Shown here piece after piece: positions 50,780-59,778 of a DNA stretch of 64,000 nucleotides. The DNA lies in the NCBI RefSeq assembly GCF_018499875.1, contig NZ_JAHBAY010000003.1, forward strand, positions 496,001 through 560,000, given 5' to 3'. The stretch comes from Kineosporia corallincola (GTDB lineage Bacteria; Actinomycetota; Actinomycetes; Actinomycetales; Kineosporiaceae). A program made the translations under genes and the position numbers. Below the pieces are notes generated by a model. It did no database searches. It was not told the DNA's origin and worked only from the letters and a program-made list of their open reading frames with translations. How positions within the stretch are numbered: the stretch's first letter is position 1; every line of letters starts with the position of its first letter.

Positions 50780-51374
50780 CGTTAGGTCACGCTCCGGGGT
50801 ATGGAACTCACGAGGACGTGCCCTGGCGCCGCCTCCGCATGCGGAGCCGGTCCAGGCCGCGTTTCCCCCCATGAGAACGGGATTGCTGGTCGTTGCTGGT
50901 GTTGCCGGTGGTGCTGTGTTGCGCCGAATGCGGTGCCCGCGCCCTGCAAAATCAAGGTCGTTGCTACCGGACTGTGGACTAACGCGCCCGGGGCCGGATT
51001 TGTGCCCGCTCTCGCGGCAGGGATTGTGCACCAGTCGGGGCCCGTTGACCATCCCGCCACCCCGGAGAACCACAACGATTTCGGATCTCGGACAGGATCA
51101 CCGCTCACCCTCCGTCGTCAGACGGAGCGCCTAACGGGTGATCGTTACGAAATGTTCCCGAGCCGGTCAGCACATGCAACCGGACTGACCTGTTCGACCA
51201 CGCAGAGTTGAACGTAGAGTGTCGCGCGGTGCAGTGCGTCTCACAGACGTTGCACGGGTGTTACGCAGTATGTCCTCACCCGGGCGGCCGACCATGCACC
51301 AGCGTCGGAGGAGATGGCTTCCGGCGCCGAAGGGCTCGCCGGACATCGTTCGGGGGCGAGTGAGGGAGAATTGA
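50780..51374. other. Intergenic region of about 600 bp without a recognisable gene
   Basis: Short frames exist on both strands (for example 50871-51134 plus), but none has a ribosome site, recognisable domain or normal codon bias. Local GC content is lower than in flanking genes, with T/G-rich runs at 50880-50935. It likely holds the promoters of the DUF4193 gene (minus) and of the small gene at 51375 (plus). In mycobacteria a membrane-protein gene occupies this spot; it is missing here. Confidence 0.5.
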
Positions 51375-51602
51375 ATGAGCGAGTTCGTCGCGCAGATCAG
51401 GGGCCGTGCGGCTGAGGCCCTGGTTTGGCTCCGCGAAGCTCAGGACACCGGGGACGAGTACCTCGTGAATGTCTCGCTCGGACAGATCGAGTCGATCGCA
51501 CGGGTCGCCGCCGACCACCAGATCGCCCTGGAGGGGGTGGCCGAGTCGCTCAGCGCCTACGGCCTCCCGGTCCCCCAGGGCCCGCGTGGGGCGACCGCCT
51601 AG
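51375..51602 (+). CDS. Small uncharacterised helical protein
   Basis: 75 residues from ATG 51375, preceded by GGGAG at good spacing. The sequence is helical, with DEYLVNVSLGQIESIARVAADHQIALEGVAESLSAYGL showing regular hydrophobic spacing, and no cysteines or membrane segment. I do not recognise the family. It converges with the inositol-monophosphatase gene. Low complexity is absent and third-position GC is high, both supporting a real gene. Confidence 0.6.
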   Translation: MSEFVAQIRGRAAEALVWLREAQDTGDEYLVNVSLGQIESIARVAADHQIALEGVAESLSAYGLPVPQGPRGATA

Positions 51603-51678
51603 CTGGGAGACCGGGAGCCCGAGGTTCCGTCAGGTCAGGCCGGACACACACCGGGTGCGAGCCCGGGTACGAGCCGGA

Positions 51679-52533
51679 TCAGGTCGGGTCGGAGTCGGCG
51701 TCCAGCTGCCCAAGGACGTCGCAGATCCCCTCCAGAAGGGGTGACGCCGCTCCGACGACCATGGCACCGCCGGCCGGTGCGCCACGCAGTCCGCTGATCG
51801 CGCCACCCGCCTCCATCAGCACCAGGGTGGCCGCGGCGATGTCCCAGACGTGCACACCCCGCTCGTAGAACGCGTCCACCGTGCCGGTCGCCACGCCGCA
51901 CAGGTCCAGGGCCGCGCTGCCGATCCTCCGGATGTCCCGCACCTGCGGCAGCACCCCCGTCAGCACCCGGGCCTGACCGGCCCGCCGGACGGCGGCATAA
52001 CCGAAGCCCGTGGCCACCAGGGCCTGCCCCAGCTCCGGAGGGGTCCCCATCCGCAGCTCGCGCGGCGCCGAGCCGTCACCGGGCGCCAGCTGCGCGCCCA
52101 GGCCGCGACCGGCCGTCCAGGTGTCGCCGGTGGCCGGGTTGTGCACGCACGCCGCGACCGGCGTCCAGGCGCCGTCCACCGTCGGGTCACCCTCGACCAC
52201 CGCCACGCTGACCGCGTACGCGTCGATGCCGTAGCGGTAGTTCACCGTGCCGTCGATCGGGTCGAGCACCCAGCTCAGACCGGAGCCGCCGGGCGTGTAG
52301 CCGGCCTCCTCGCCGAGCAGGCCGTCGTGCGGGCGGGCCGCCCCCAGCCGGTCGCGCAGCAGCCGCTCCACGGCCTGGTCCATGGCCGTCACGATGTCGG
52401 TGGGTGTGGACTTGGTCTCCTCCACCGCCCGCGCCGCGGCGCCGTTCTCGGCCAGGCCGGCCCGGATCAGGTCGCCCCCGGCCCGGGCCGCGCTCTCGGC
52501 CAGGGCCCGCAGGGCGGCGACGTCGTGGCTCAT
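51679..52533 (-). CDS. suhB: Inositol monophosphatase family protein (SuhB-like)
   Basis: 284 residues from ATG 52533, overlapping the hemH stop (ATGA). The magnesium-binding motifs are LLGEEAGY (Glu pair) and VLDPIDGTVNYRYG, and the late motif is VHVWDIAAATLVLMEAGG. It dephosphorylates inositol phosphate or related phosphates such as nucleotide or sugar phosphates; actinobacteria use several paralogs for inositol lipid and mycothiol supply. The position matches suhB (Rv2701c) in mycobacteria as I recall. Confidence 0.9.
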   Translation of the reverse strand: MSHDVAALRALAESAARAGGDLIRAGLAENGAAARAVEETKSTPTDIVTAMDQAVERLLRDRLGAARPHDGLLGEEAGYTPGGSGLSWVLDPIDGTVNYRYGIDAYAVSVAVVEGDPTVDGAWTPVAACVHNPATGDTWTAGRGLGAQLAPGDGSAPRELRMGTPPELGQALVATGFGYAAVRRAGQARVLTGVLPQVRDIRRIGSAALDLCGVATGTVDAFYERGVHVWDIAAATLVLMEAGGAISGLRGAPAGGAMVVGAASPLLEGICDVLGQLDADSDPT

Positions 52534-53675
52534 CGGCTGGCCTCCGGCTGACGTGCGCCGGCCTGTGCCTCGGCGGTCCGGTCGATCGGCAGCACCCAGT
52601 CCACCCCGCAGGCCGCGGGCCGGTCGGGGTTGCGCGTGTTGGTGCAGCAGTTCGCCGGGCAGACGTCGTGCCAGGCACCGGGACCGGCCTTCGAGGGACG
52701 CTCCGGGTTCTCGCCGCGCTCGGCGGCGGCCCGCTCCAGCACCAGCTGGGCCAGCGAGCCGGCGAACTCCACCGCCCGGCCCGACGTGGCGGCGCGCACG
52801 AACGGCAGCTCCAGCTCGCGGGCGATCTCCTCGGCCTCGGTGTCGAGGTCGAACACGACCTCCATGTGGTCGCTGACGAACCCGATCGGGACCACCACGA
52901 CGCCGGTCGCGCCGGCCTGCTTGATCTGCTTCAGGTGGTCGCCGATGTCCGGCTCCAGCCAGGGCTGGGACGGCGGGCCGGAACGCGAGCAGTAGACCAG
53001 GTCCCACTCCGGCACGGTCTCCACGCCCAGCCGGGCGGCCACCGCCTCGCAGGCCGCCAGGTGGGTCTGCGTGTAGGCGTTGCCCTCGGGGCCGGACGCG
53101 TTCTCCATGGTGTCGGGGATGGAGTGCGTCACGAAGGCGATGCGCGCGCCGGCCGGCAGCGACCGGAGCCCCTCGGTGATCGAGTCGGCCACCGGCTGGA
53201 GGAAGCCGTCCTGGTCGAAGTACTGCCGCACCTTGTCCACGCGCAGGCTGCGGCCCTCGTGGGAGAGGGTGATGAGGGCGTCGGCCAGGTCCTCACGGTA
53301 CTGGCGGCAGCCGGAGTAGCTGGGGTAGGCGCTGGTGACGACGGTCAGCACCCGCCGGGCCCCGGCCTCGTGCGCCTCGCGCAGCACGTCGGTGGTGAAC
53401 GGTGCCCAGTTGCGGTTGCCCCACAGCACCGGGGTGTCGCCGGCACCGGCGGCGGCGAGCTGCTCGCGCAGGTTCGCCAGCAGCTGCCGGTTCTCGTCGT
53501 TGATCGGGCTGCGGCCGCCGAAGTGCAGGTAGTGCTCGGCGACCTCCGCCAGCCGCTCGCGGGGGATGCCCTTGCCCCGGGTCACGTTCTCCAGGAACGG
53601 CATCACCTCGTCCGGGGCCTCGGGGCCGCCGAAGGAGAGCAGGAGGACGGCGTCGTACGGCTTCAAGGAGCTCAC
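52530..53675 (-). CDS. hemH: Coproporphyrin III ferrochelatase
   Basis: 381 residues from GTG 53675; the frame upstream is non-protein-like. LLSFGGPEAPDEVMPFL opens the type I chelatase fold, the metal-site His is in VTHSIPDTM, and the conserved acidic helix is FVSDHMEVVFDLDTEA. The C-terminal extension has CPANCCTNTRNPDRPAACG, matching the cysteine arrangement of [2Fe-2S]-containing actinobacterial ferrochelatases. It inserts iron into coproporphyrin III, giving coproheme for HemQ. It overlaps suhB by four bases. Confidence 0.94.
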   Translation of the reverse strand: MSSLKPYDAVLLLSFGGPEAPDEVMPFLENVTRGKGIPRERLAEVAEHYLHFGGRSPINDENRQLLANLREQLAAAGAGDTPVLWGNRNWAPFTTDVLREAHEAGARRVLTVVTSAYPSYSGCRQYREDLADALITLSHEGRSLRVDKVRQYFDQDGFLQPVADSITEGLRSLPAGARIAFVTHSIPDTMENASGPEGNAYTQTHLAACEAVAARLGVETVPEWDLVYCSRSGPPSQPWLEPDIGDHLKQIKQAGATGVVVVPIGFVSDHMEVVFDLDTEAEEIARELELPFVRAATSGRAVEFAGSLAQLVLERAAAERGENPERPSKAGPGAWHDVCPANCCTNTRNPDRPAACGVDWVLPIDRTAEAQAGARQPEASR

Positions 53676-53971
53676 GGATAGATCCTGCCAAGCCGGGGCC
53701 GGGCGCGCGCGCCCGGGTGCGCTCTCCGACCGCCGCCCGGGCGTGTCACTACCCACGTCAGGGGCCCTTCGCCGTCCATAATCGAACTGCTCCCCAGGAT
53801 CGACAAACTAGTGATTTCGACAACACCTGCCCCCTGCCGGGGGTGGGCCGCTCGCCTGTGGATTCGCCCGGTCACCGAAATCGGGCCCGACTCGCCCACC
53901 CATGTGCTTCGCCGATGAGGTACGAAGTGGCACAGTCTTCACGCAGGTCGCGGTTGCCGGAGGGAGTGAAC

Positions 53972-55216
53972 ATGGAAGATCTTTCGCTCGTCGGCGTCCA
54001 CGAAGACGGAGAACACCTCCTCGTTGCGGGTCCGAACGGCCAGCGTTTCCGGTTGCGGGTGGACGACGCGTTGCGCGCGGCGATCCGTCGCGATCGCGCC
54101 CGCCTGAGCCAGATCCAGATCCAGTCCGAGGGCCGGTTGCGCCCCCGGGAGATCCAGGCCCGCATCCGTGCGGGCGAGACCGCCGAAGAGGTGGCGGAGA
54201 CCGCCGGGCTGTCGCTGGAGCACGTGCGCAAGTACGAGGGCCCGGTGCTGGCCGAACGGGAGTACGTGGCCGAGCAGGCCCGCCGGGTGCGGGTGCGCCG
54301 CGGTGGCGGCGAGTCGCTGTCGCTGGGCGAGACCGTGAGCGAGCGGCTCGCGGCCCGTGAGGTGGACTCCGACTCGGCGTCCTGGGACGCCTGGCGCGGC
54401 GACGACAACCTCTGGGTGCTCGCTCTCGAGTTCGTCGCCGGTTCCACGCTGCGGCAGGCGCGCTGGCTCTACAACGCCAGCCTGCGCCAGGTCACGGCGC
54501 ACAACGACGAGGCCCGCTGGCTGACCGACGAGGAGCCGCCGCCGGCCGAGAAGACCGCGGCCCCGGGCACCGGCAGCATGCGCCGGCTGTCCACGGTGCG
54601 CCCGGGCGACCGGCCGTACGAGGCGGAGGCCCGCGCGCCCTACGAGGAGCCCGCCGCCGTCAACCTGCTCGACACGCTGCGCGAGCGCCGGGGCCGGCGC
54701 AGCCGCGCCCTCACCGACGACGAGCGCTCGGGTCACGGCGACCCGGTGCGTGAGGCCATCGACTCCCTGCTCAGCCGCGGCGAACAGCTGGGCGAGCCGC
54801 CGGCCGCCCACCCGGCGCGGTCGCGTCCCCAGGACGCGCGCGACGGCGAGGTGCTGGTGCTGCCCGACGCCGACACGGTGTTCGACGTGGAGCAGGAGGA
54901 GGACCAGCAGCCGCGGGCCGACGCCGAGCGCGCCGACCGCAAGGACCGGGACCGCCTGGACCGGGACCGCGCCGAGCGCGAGCGGTCCGAGCGGGAACGC
55001 GAGCGCGCCGAACGGGAGCGCCGCGAGCGCGCCGAGGCCGAGCGGGCCGAGCGCGAGCAGGACGGGGCCGAGCCGGACCGGGTGGTCGACGTGGACGCGG
55101 CCGAGGAGGAGAAGACCCCGGTTCCGGCCGGGCGTCGGCCGGCCGGCAACCGCAAGCAGCGGCGGGCCAGTGTGCCGTCGTGGGACGACATCGTGTTCGG
55201 GCAGCGGCGCGACTGA
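53972..55216 (+). CDS. sepH: Cell-division regulator SepH (DUF3071)
   Basis: 414 residues from ATG 53972, with GGAGGG nearby. The N-terminal DUF3071 region (about 1-150) includes LVGVHEDGEHLLVAGPNGQRFRL and a helix-turn-helix-like segment RPREIQARIRAGETAEEVAE. DNLWVLALEFVAGSTLRQARW is a second conserved patch. The last third is disordered and strongly charged, with dense Glu/Arg/Asp repeats (about residues 310-370). It ends NRKQRRASVPSWDDIVFG, a conserved C-terminal motif. SepH binds FtsZ and promotes Z-ring assembly in Streptomyces. A perfect terminator follows. Confidence 0.9.
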   Translation: MEDLSLVGVHEDGEHLLVAGPNGQRFRLRVDDALRAAIRRDRARLSQIQIQSEGRLRPREIQARIRAGETAEEVAETAGLSLEHVRKYEGPVLAEREYVAEQARRVRVRRGGGESLSLGETVSERLAAREVDSDSASWDAWRGDDNLWVLALEFVAGSTLRQARWLYNASLRQVTAHNDEARWLTDEEPPPAEKTAAPGTGSMRRLSTVRPGDRPYEAEARAPYEEPAAVNLLDTLRERRGRRSRALTDDERSGHGDPVREAIDSLLSRGEQLGEPPAAHPARSRPQDARDGEVLVLPDADTVFDVEQEEDQQPRADAERADRKDRDRLDRDRAERERSERERERAERERRERAEAERAEREQDGAEPDRVVDVDAAEEEKTPVPAGRRPAGNRKQRRASVPSWDDIVFGQRRD

Positions 55217-55221
55217 CCTGC

Positions 55222-55272
55222 AAAAATGATGGACGACGCGGACCGCACGGCCCGGCGTCGTCCATCATTTTT
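55222..55272. terminator. Perfect bidirectional terminator between sepH and the phosphodiesterase-like gene
   Basis: AAAAATGATGGACGACGC (55222-55239) and its exact complement (55255-55272) form an 18-bp stem with a 15-base loop. The A-run at one end and T-run at the other make it functional for both converging genes. Confidence 0.92.
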
Positions 55273-56369
55273 CAGCTCTGGGCCACCAGCATCGGGATCT
55301 CGGTCTCCACGCTGGTGCGTGAGCCGTGCAACCCGAGCAGGCGCAGAGTCTGCGGCCGGGCGGTGCGCGAGTCGACCACGGCCACCGGACCGGTGGCGGC
55401 GGTGACCACGTTGCCGATGCGTGGCAGCACGTGCGACGACACCGGGCCGAACCAGCCCTCGTCCACGGCCTGCTCGCGGGTGACGACGATCATGTCGTCG
55501 CCCAGCCGGGCGGTGAGGGCGGCCGCCACGTCGTCGGTCGCGCCGTCTTCGCAGTAGAGCTGGAGCGATCGCGGTTCGCCGCCGAGATGCCGCACCCCGG
55601 TGAGCAGTTCGGGTTCGGTGGCGAGGTCGAGCCGGTTCTCGAACGGCACGTCGACCATGCCGTGGTCGGCGGTGACCACCATCAGGCTGTCGGCCGGCAG
55701 GCCCGCGGCGAGCTGCTGGGCGCAGGCGTCGACGCGTTCCAGCTCACCGGTCCAGTTCCAGGAGCGGCAGCCCTGCTCGTGGCCGATCTTGTCGAGGTCG
55801 CCCCAGTACACGTAGATCAGCGACGACCTGGACCGGCGGGCGGCGGCGATCGCCACCTCGACGCGTTCCTCCAGCGACTGGGCGGGCACGAACCGGCCCC
55901 CGCGCTGCACCGCCTCGGTGAGGCCGGAGCCGTCGAAGAAGGCCGGGCCGATCCGGGTCACGTCCCGCCCGGCCGCCACCACCTGCTCGAACACGGTGGG
56001 TGCCGGCTGCCAGCGGCGCGGGTCCACGGCCGGGTCCCACATCAGCTCGTTGAACACCTGGTCGCGGTCCGGGTCGAGCACCTCCAGCCCGACCAGGCCG
56101 TGCGCGCCGGGCAGCAGACCGGTGCCGAGCATGCCCAGGCTGGTGGCCGTGGTGCTGGGGAAGCCCGAGGTCAGCGTGGTGGAGTGCGGGTTCTGCCGGA
56201 GACGCCGCAGAAACGGGGCGTGCCCGTGACTGGCGGCCAGGAGCTGGTCGCCCAGGCCGTCGACGAGCAGCACCACCACGGTGCGGGCCTTCGGCAGCAG
56301 ACCGCCCTTGCGGCCCTTGGGCTCCAGGCTGAGCGCGGCCGCGGGCAGGACGTCGGCGAGTGTGCGCAC
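55272..56369 (-). CDS. Alkaline phosphatase superfamily protein (nucleotide pyrophosphatase/phosphodiesterase type)
   Basis: 365 residues. VVLLVDGLGDQLL carries the first metal Asp, the catalytic Thr is in GFPSTTATSLGMLGTG, YVYWGDLDKIGHEQG supplies Asp and His, and VVTADHGMVDV the second Asp-His pair. These are the type I phosphodiesterase metal sites. There is no clear signal peptide. It is part of a minus-strand run with the DUF5998 and acyl-CoA-synthetase-like genes, an arrangement I recall as conserved beside sepH in Streptomyces. Substrate is unknown. Confidence 0.87.
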   Translation of the reverse strand: MRTLADVLPAAALSLEPKGRKGGLLPKARTVVVLLVDGLGDQLLAASHGHAPFLRRLRQNPHSTTLTSGFPSTTATSLGMLGTGLLPGAHGLVGLEVLDPDRDQVFNELMWDPAVDPRRWQPAPTVFEQVVAAGRDVTRIGPAFFDGSGLTEAVQRGGRFVPAQSLEERVEVAIAAARRSRSSLIYVYWGDLDKIGHEQGCRSWNWTGELERVDACAQQLAAGLPADSLMVVTADHGMVDVPFENRLDLATEPELLTGVRHLGGEPRSLQLYCEDGATDDVAAALTARLGDDMIVVTREQAVDEGWFGPVSSHVLPRIGNVVTAATGPVAVVDSRTARPQTLRLLGLHGSRTSVETEIPMLVAQS

Positions 56370-56371
56370 GC

Positions 56372-56980
56372 TCAGGATCTGGCCGTCGCCGCGGACAGGG
56401 CCCGGGCGAACGCCGCCGCCGAGCGCACCGCCGCCTCGCCCTCGGCCTCGGCGGAGAGCCGGACGGTGATGTCGTCGGCGGCCACCGTGCCGGTGTAACC
56501 GTGGTCGGCCTCGCAGTCCGGGTCGGCACAGGAGGCGGGCTCCAGGTCGACGCGGGTCAGCGAGCCCCAGCCGATGGTGAGGCTGAGCTCACGGGGCACG
56601 GCGCCGGCCCGGTACTTCTCCGGCGAGGTGACCGCGTGCGACAGCACCACCGAGGTGACCTTGCCCAACGGCACGGCCTCGGTGGAGGCCGAGGCGTAGG
56701 GCTCAGGGCTGAGGGCGTCCGGGTCGTGGTCGTCGGCGTGCGCCACCACCAGCCGGGTCGGGGTCAGCGACAGCACGGTGACGTGCCGCCGCACCTCCAC
56801 CCGGTCGAAGGTGGTCTCTTGCTGCACCAGGTACGACACCACCGGTTCCCCGGCGATGGCGACGTCTACCGCGTGCAGCACCAGTGCCGGGTAGAACCCG
56901 GCACGCTCCACGTCGGCGACCAGTTCGTCGGGCAGGCCACTGGTCTCGCTGACCTTGCTGGCCCCGGGTCCTTCACGCAT
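56372..56980 (-). CDS. DUF5998 family protein
   Basis: 202 residues. It has no signal peptide or membrane helix. Conserved patches are AVDVAIAGEPVVSYLVQQETTF, VTVLSLTPTRLVVAHADDH and a short CADPDCEADHGYTG segment with two cysteines and a His that could bind metal. The family is actinobacterial and of unknown function. It ends two bases before the phosphodiesterase-like gene start, so the pair is co-transcribed. Confidence 0.8.
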   Translation of the reverse strand: MREGPGASKVSETSGLPDELVADVERAGFYPALVLHAVDVAIAGEPVVSYLVQQETTFDRVEVRRHVTVLSLTPTRLVVAHADDHDPDALSPEPYASASTEAVPLGKVTSVVLSHAVTSPEKYRAGAVPRELSLTIGWGSLTRVDLEPASCADPDCEADHGYTGTVAADDITVRLSAEAEGEAAVRSAAAFARALSAATARS

Positions 56981-57065
56981 TGCCCCATCTTGTCACTCCG
57001 GCATGGACCCGGCGCAGGGCACGCCTCTCCGGCGGGTGTGTCGCCCGGGACGACGCCCGGACGGG

Positions 57066-59717
57066 TCAGGAGGGCAGCTCCCGGCGCACCGTGTCGGCCC
57101 GCTCGATCGGCCGGGCCAGCCGGATCTCCGCGTCCAGCACGGCCAGGCCGTTCCCGGCCACCACCACCGGGTTCAGTTCCAGCTCGGCCACCTCGGGCAG
57201 CTCGTCGGCCAGGCAGGCCAGTCGCCCGATCACGTCTTCCAGCGCGGGCACGTCGACCGGCGCCGCACCCTTGTGGCCGAACAGCTTGGGCGCGGCCTTC
57301 ACCGAGCGCACCAGGTCGGAGATGTCCACGTCGGTCAGCGGCGGGATCCGGTGCGACACGTCACCCAGCAGGCCCACCGCGTCGCCGCCCAGGCCGAACG
57401 AGACGACCGGACCGAAGAGAGGGTCCTCCGCCGTGCGCAGCACACAGGCCACGCCCGGCTCCGCCATCCGCTGCACCACCAGCTGGTCGGCCTCCAGCGG
57501 GCCGAGGGTCTGCCGCATCTGGGCGAAGTCGGCGAGCAGCTCCTCGTCGTCGTCGATGTTGAGCCGTACTCCCCCGAGGTCGACCCGGTGACGCAGGTGC
57601 GGCGCGGTGGTCTTGAGCACCACCGGATAGCCGATCCGGCCGGCCGCGGCCGTCGCCTCCTGCGGCGTGGCCACCGGGGTGCGCGGCCAGAGGGTGATGC
57701 CGAAGGCGGCCAGCAACCGGGCCGAGGCGTCCGGGCCGAGGCGCACGCTGTCCTGGCCGGGCACCCGGGCCAGGGCCTCGGCCACCACCAGCCGGGCCAG
57801 GTCGACGTCCACGTCCTGCGGGTCGAACCGGCGGCCCGGGTCGCGGCGGCGCCAGCGGGCGTACCACTCGGCCTTGGCCAGTGCCCGCACCGCTTCCTCG
57901 GGGGTGGGGTACGACGGGATGGGCCGCGGGTTCGACAGCGCCCGGTTCACCCCGTGCACCCCGAGAAAGCAGGCCACGACCGGGATCTCGGGTGATGCGG
58001 CGGACACCTCGGACAGCGCGCGGGCGACCTCCCCGGCCTCGGTGGCGATCGGCGGGATGAAGGCGGCCACCACCGCCTGCACGTCCGGGGCGGCGAACGC
58101 CTCGGTCAGCGCCGCGCGGAACTGTGCCGGGTCGGCCTGCGGGTGCAGGGCGACGGGTTTGTGGACGACGACGAGACCGGCCGCCACGCACGCGTCCGCG
58201 ATCAGGGTGCCCAGCGCGTCACTGTTGCCGACGATGGCCACGTTCGGCCCGGCCGGCATCGGCTGGTTCATCACCAGCTGGGCCACGTCGAGCATCTCGG
58301 CCACGGTCTGCACCCGGATGCAGCCGGACTGCCGCAGCATCTCGTCGAAGGCCTCCCGCGGCGCGGTGCTCGGGCGCACCGAATGCCCTGGCGGCACACC
58401 GAAACTCGACAGGCCGGACTTCAGCACGATGACCGGCTTGGTGCGGGCCAGGCGGCGGGCGATGCGGGAGAACTTCCGCGGGTTGCCGATGCTCTCCAGA
58501 TACAGGCCGACGGCGTCGGTGGCCGGGTCCTCCTCCCAGTACTGCATGCAGTCGTTGCCGGAGACGTCGGCCCGGTTGCCCGCGGACAGGAACGTGGACA
58601 CCCCCAGACCGCGCCGCTCGACCGCGTCCAGCACCGCCACGGCCAGCCCACCGGACTGCGAGAACAGCCCCAGGCGGCCCTCTTTCGGCAGGTCGGGGAT
58701 CAGCGACAGGTTGAGCCGGGTGGCCCCGGCGGCGTTGATCAGCCCCCAGGAGTTCGGCCCGACCACCCGCATGCCGTGGGACCTGGCCAGCCGCACCAGC
58801 TCTCGCTGCCGCGCCAGCCCTTCGTCACCGGTCTCGGCGAAACCACTGGACACGACGATCATTCCGCGCACGCCGTGCTCGGCACACTCGGCCACCACGT
58901 CGAGCACACCCTCCGCCGGGATGGCGATCAGGGCCAGGTCGACGGGTTCGGCGACGTCGGCGAGCGACCTGACCGTGGGCAGGCCGAGCAACTGGTCGGC
59001 CTCCGGGTGCACGACGTGCAGGCGCCCGGTGAACCCGCCCGCGACCAGGTCGGCCAGCAGCCGGTGCCCGACCGTGGCGGTGCGCCGGCTGGCCCCGATC
59101 AGCGCCACCGACGAGGGGTTGAGCAGGTGTTCCATGCTGCGGGCCTCGGCCCGGTGCTCACGGGCCTCCATCACCGCCCGCGAGCGCTCGGTGGGGTCGA
59201 TGATGAACTCGACCTCGATCACGCCGTCGTCGAACTTCGAGATCAGCTCGTATCCGGCCTCACGGAACACGGCCAGCATCTTGCGGTTGCGCGGCAGCAC
59301 GTCGGCCACGAACCGGCGGATGCCGTTCTCCCGGGCGGCGGCGGCCAGGTGCTCCAGCAGCACCGAGCTGATGCCCCGGCCCTGGTGCGCGTCGCTGATG
59401 TTGAACGCCACCTCGGCCGACTCCGAGCCGACGTCGAGCCGGTCGTAGCGGCCCACACCGACGATGTCGGAGCCGAGCAGGGCGATCAGGGCCACCCGGT
59501 CGCGGTGGTCGACGTTGGTGAAGTGGTGCAGGTCGCGCGGCGACAGGCGGGGCATCGGGGCGAAGAAGCGCAGGTAGGTGGAGTCCGGCGACTGGTGCAC
59601 GTGGAAGCGCTGGAGCGCGTCGGCGTCGTCGGCGGTGATCGGGCGCAGGTGGGCGGTCGCGCCGTCACGCAGCACGACGTCTGCCTCCCAGTGCAGGGGA
59701 TACTCCGGCCGGCCCAC
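57066..59717 (-). CDS. Fused GNAT acetyltransferase / acyl-CoA synthetase (NDP-forming)-like protein (Pat family)
   Basis: 883 residues, GTG start. A GNAT domain is at the N-terminus (about 1-175, with SDAHQGRGISSVLLEHLAAAA as the acetyl-CoA loop). It is followed by the CoA-binding Rossmann domain (SSVALIGASRR), the succinyl-CoA-ligase-like flavodoxin domains (SSGFAETGDEGL, GPNSWGLIN) and a C-terminal ATP-grasp domain (YPVVLKTTAPHLRHR, GGVRLNI). This is the protein-lysine-acetyltransferase architecture with the GNAT domain at the N-terminus, as in Streptomyces PatA, rather than at the C-terminus as in E. coli PatZ. The usual catalytic His of the ligase half is not obvious, so acetylation is the probable activity. 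Confidence 0.85.
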   Translation of the reverse strand: MGRPEYPLHWEADVVLRDGATAHLRPITADDADALQRFHVHQSPDSTYLRFFAPMPRLSPRDLHHFTNVDHRDRVALIALLGSDIVGVGRYDRLDVGSESAEVAFNISDAHQGRGISSVLLEHLAAAARENGIRRFVADVLPRNRKMLAVFREAGYELISKFDDGVIEVEFIIDPTERSRAVMEAREHRAEARSMEHLLNPSSVALIGASRRTATVGHRLLADLVAGGFTGRLHVVHPEADQLLGLPTVRSLADVAEPVDLALIAIPAEGVLDVVAECAEHGVRGMIVVSSGFAETGDEGLARQRELVRLARSHGMRVVGPNSWGLINAAGATRLNLSLIPDLPKEGRLGLFSQSGGLAVAVLDAVERRGLGVSTFLSAGNRADVSGNDCMQYWEEDPATDAVGLYLESIGNPRKFSRIARRLARTKPVIVLKSGLSSFGVPPGHSVRPSTAPREAFDEMLRQSGCIRVQTVAEMLDVAQLVMNQPMPAGPNVAIVGNSDALGTLIADACVAAGLVVVHKPVALHPQADPAQFRAALTEAFAAPDVQAVVAAFIPPIATEAGEVARALSEVSAASPEIPVVACFLGVHGVNRALSNPRPIPSYPTPEEAVRALAKAEWYARWRRRDPGRRFDPQDVDVDLARLVVAEALARVPGQDSVRLGPDASARLLAAFGITLWPRTPVATPQEATAAAGRIGYPVVLKTTAPHLRHRVDLGGVRLNIDDDEELLADFAQMRQTLGPLEADQLVVQRMAEPGVACVLRTAEDPLFGPVVSFGLGGDAVGLLGDVSHRIPPLTDVDISDLVRSVKAAPKLFGHKGAAPVDVPALEDVIGRLACLADELPEVAELELNPVVVAGNGLAVLDAEIRLARPIERADTVRRELPS

Positions 59718-59778
59718 CGCACCAGGCTACGCAGTCACCCGTGGCGCACTCCAGGACTTCTGTCCTTAGTCTCGCTGC

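Noticed and set aside
50871-51134. An 87-codon frame in the gap upstream of the small gene
   Set aside because: No ribosome site, Arg/Pro-rich shadow-like composition and no similarity I recognise.
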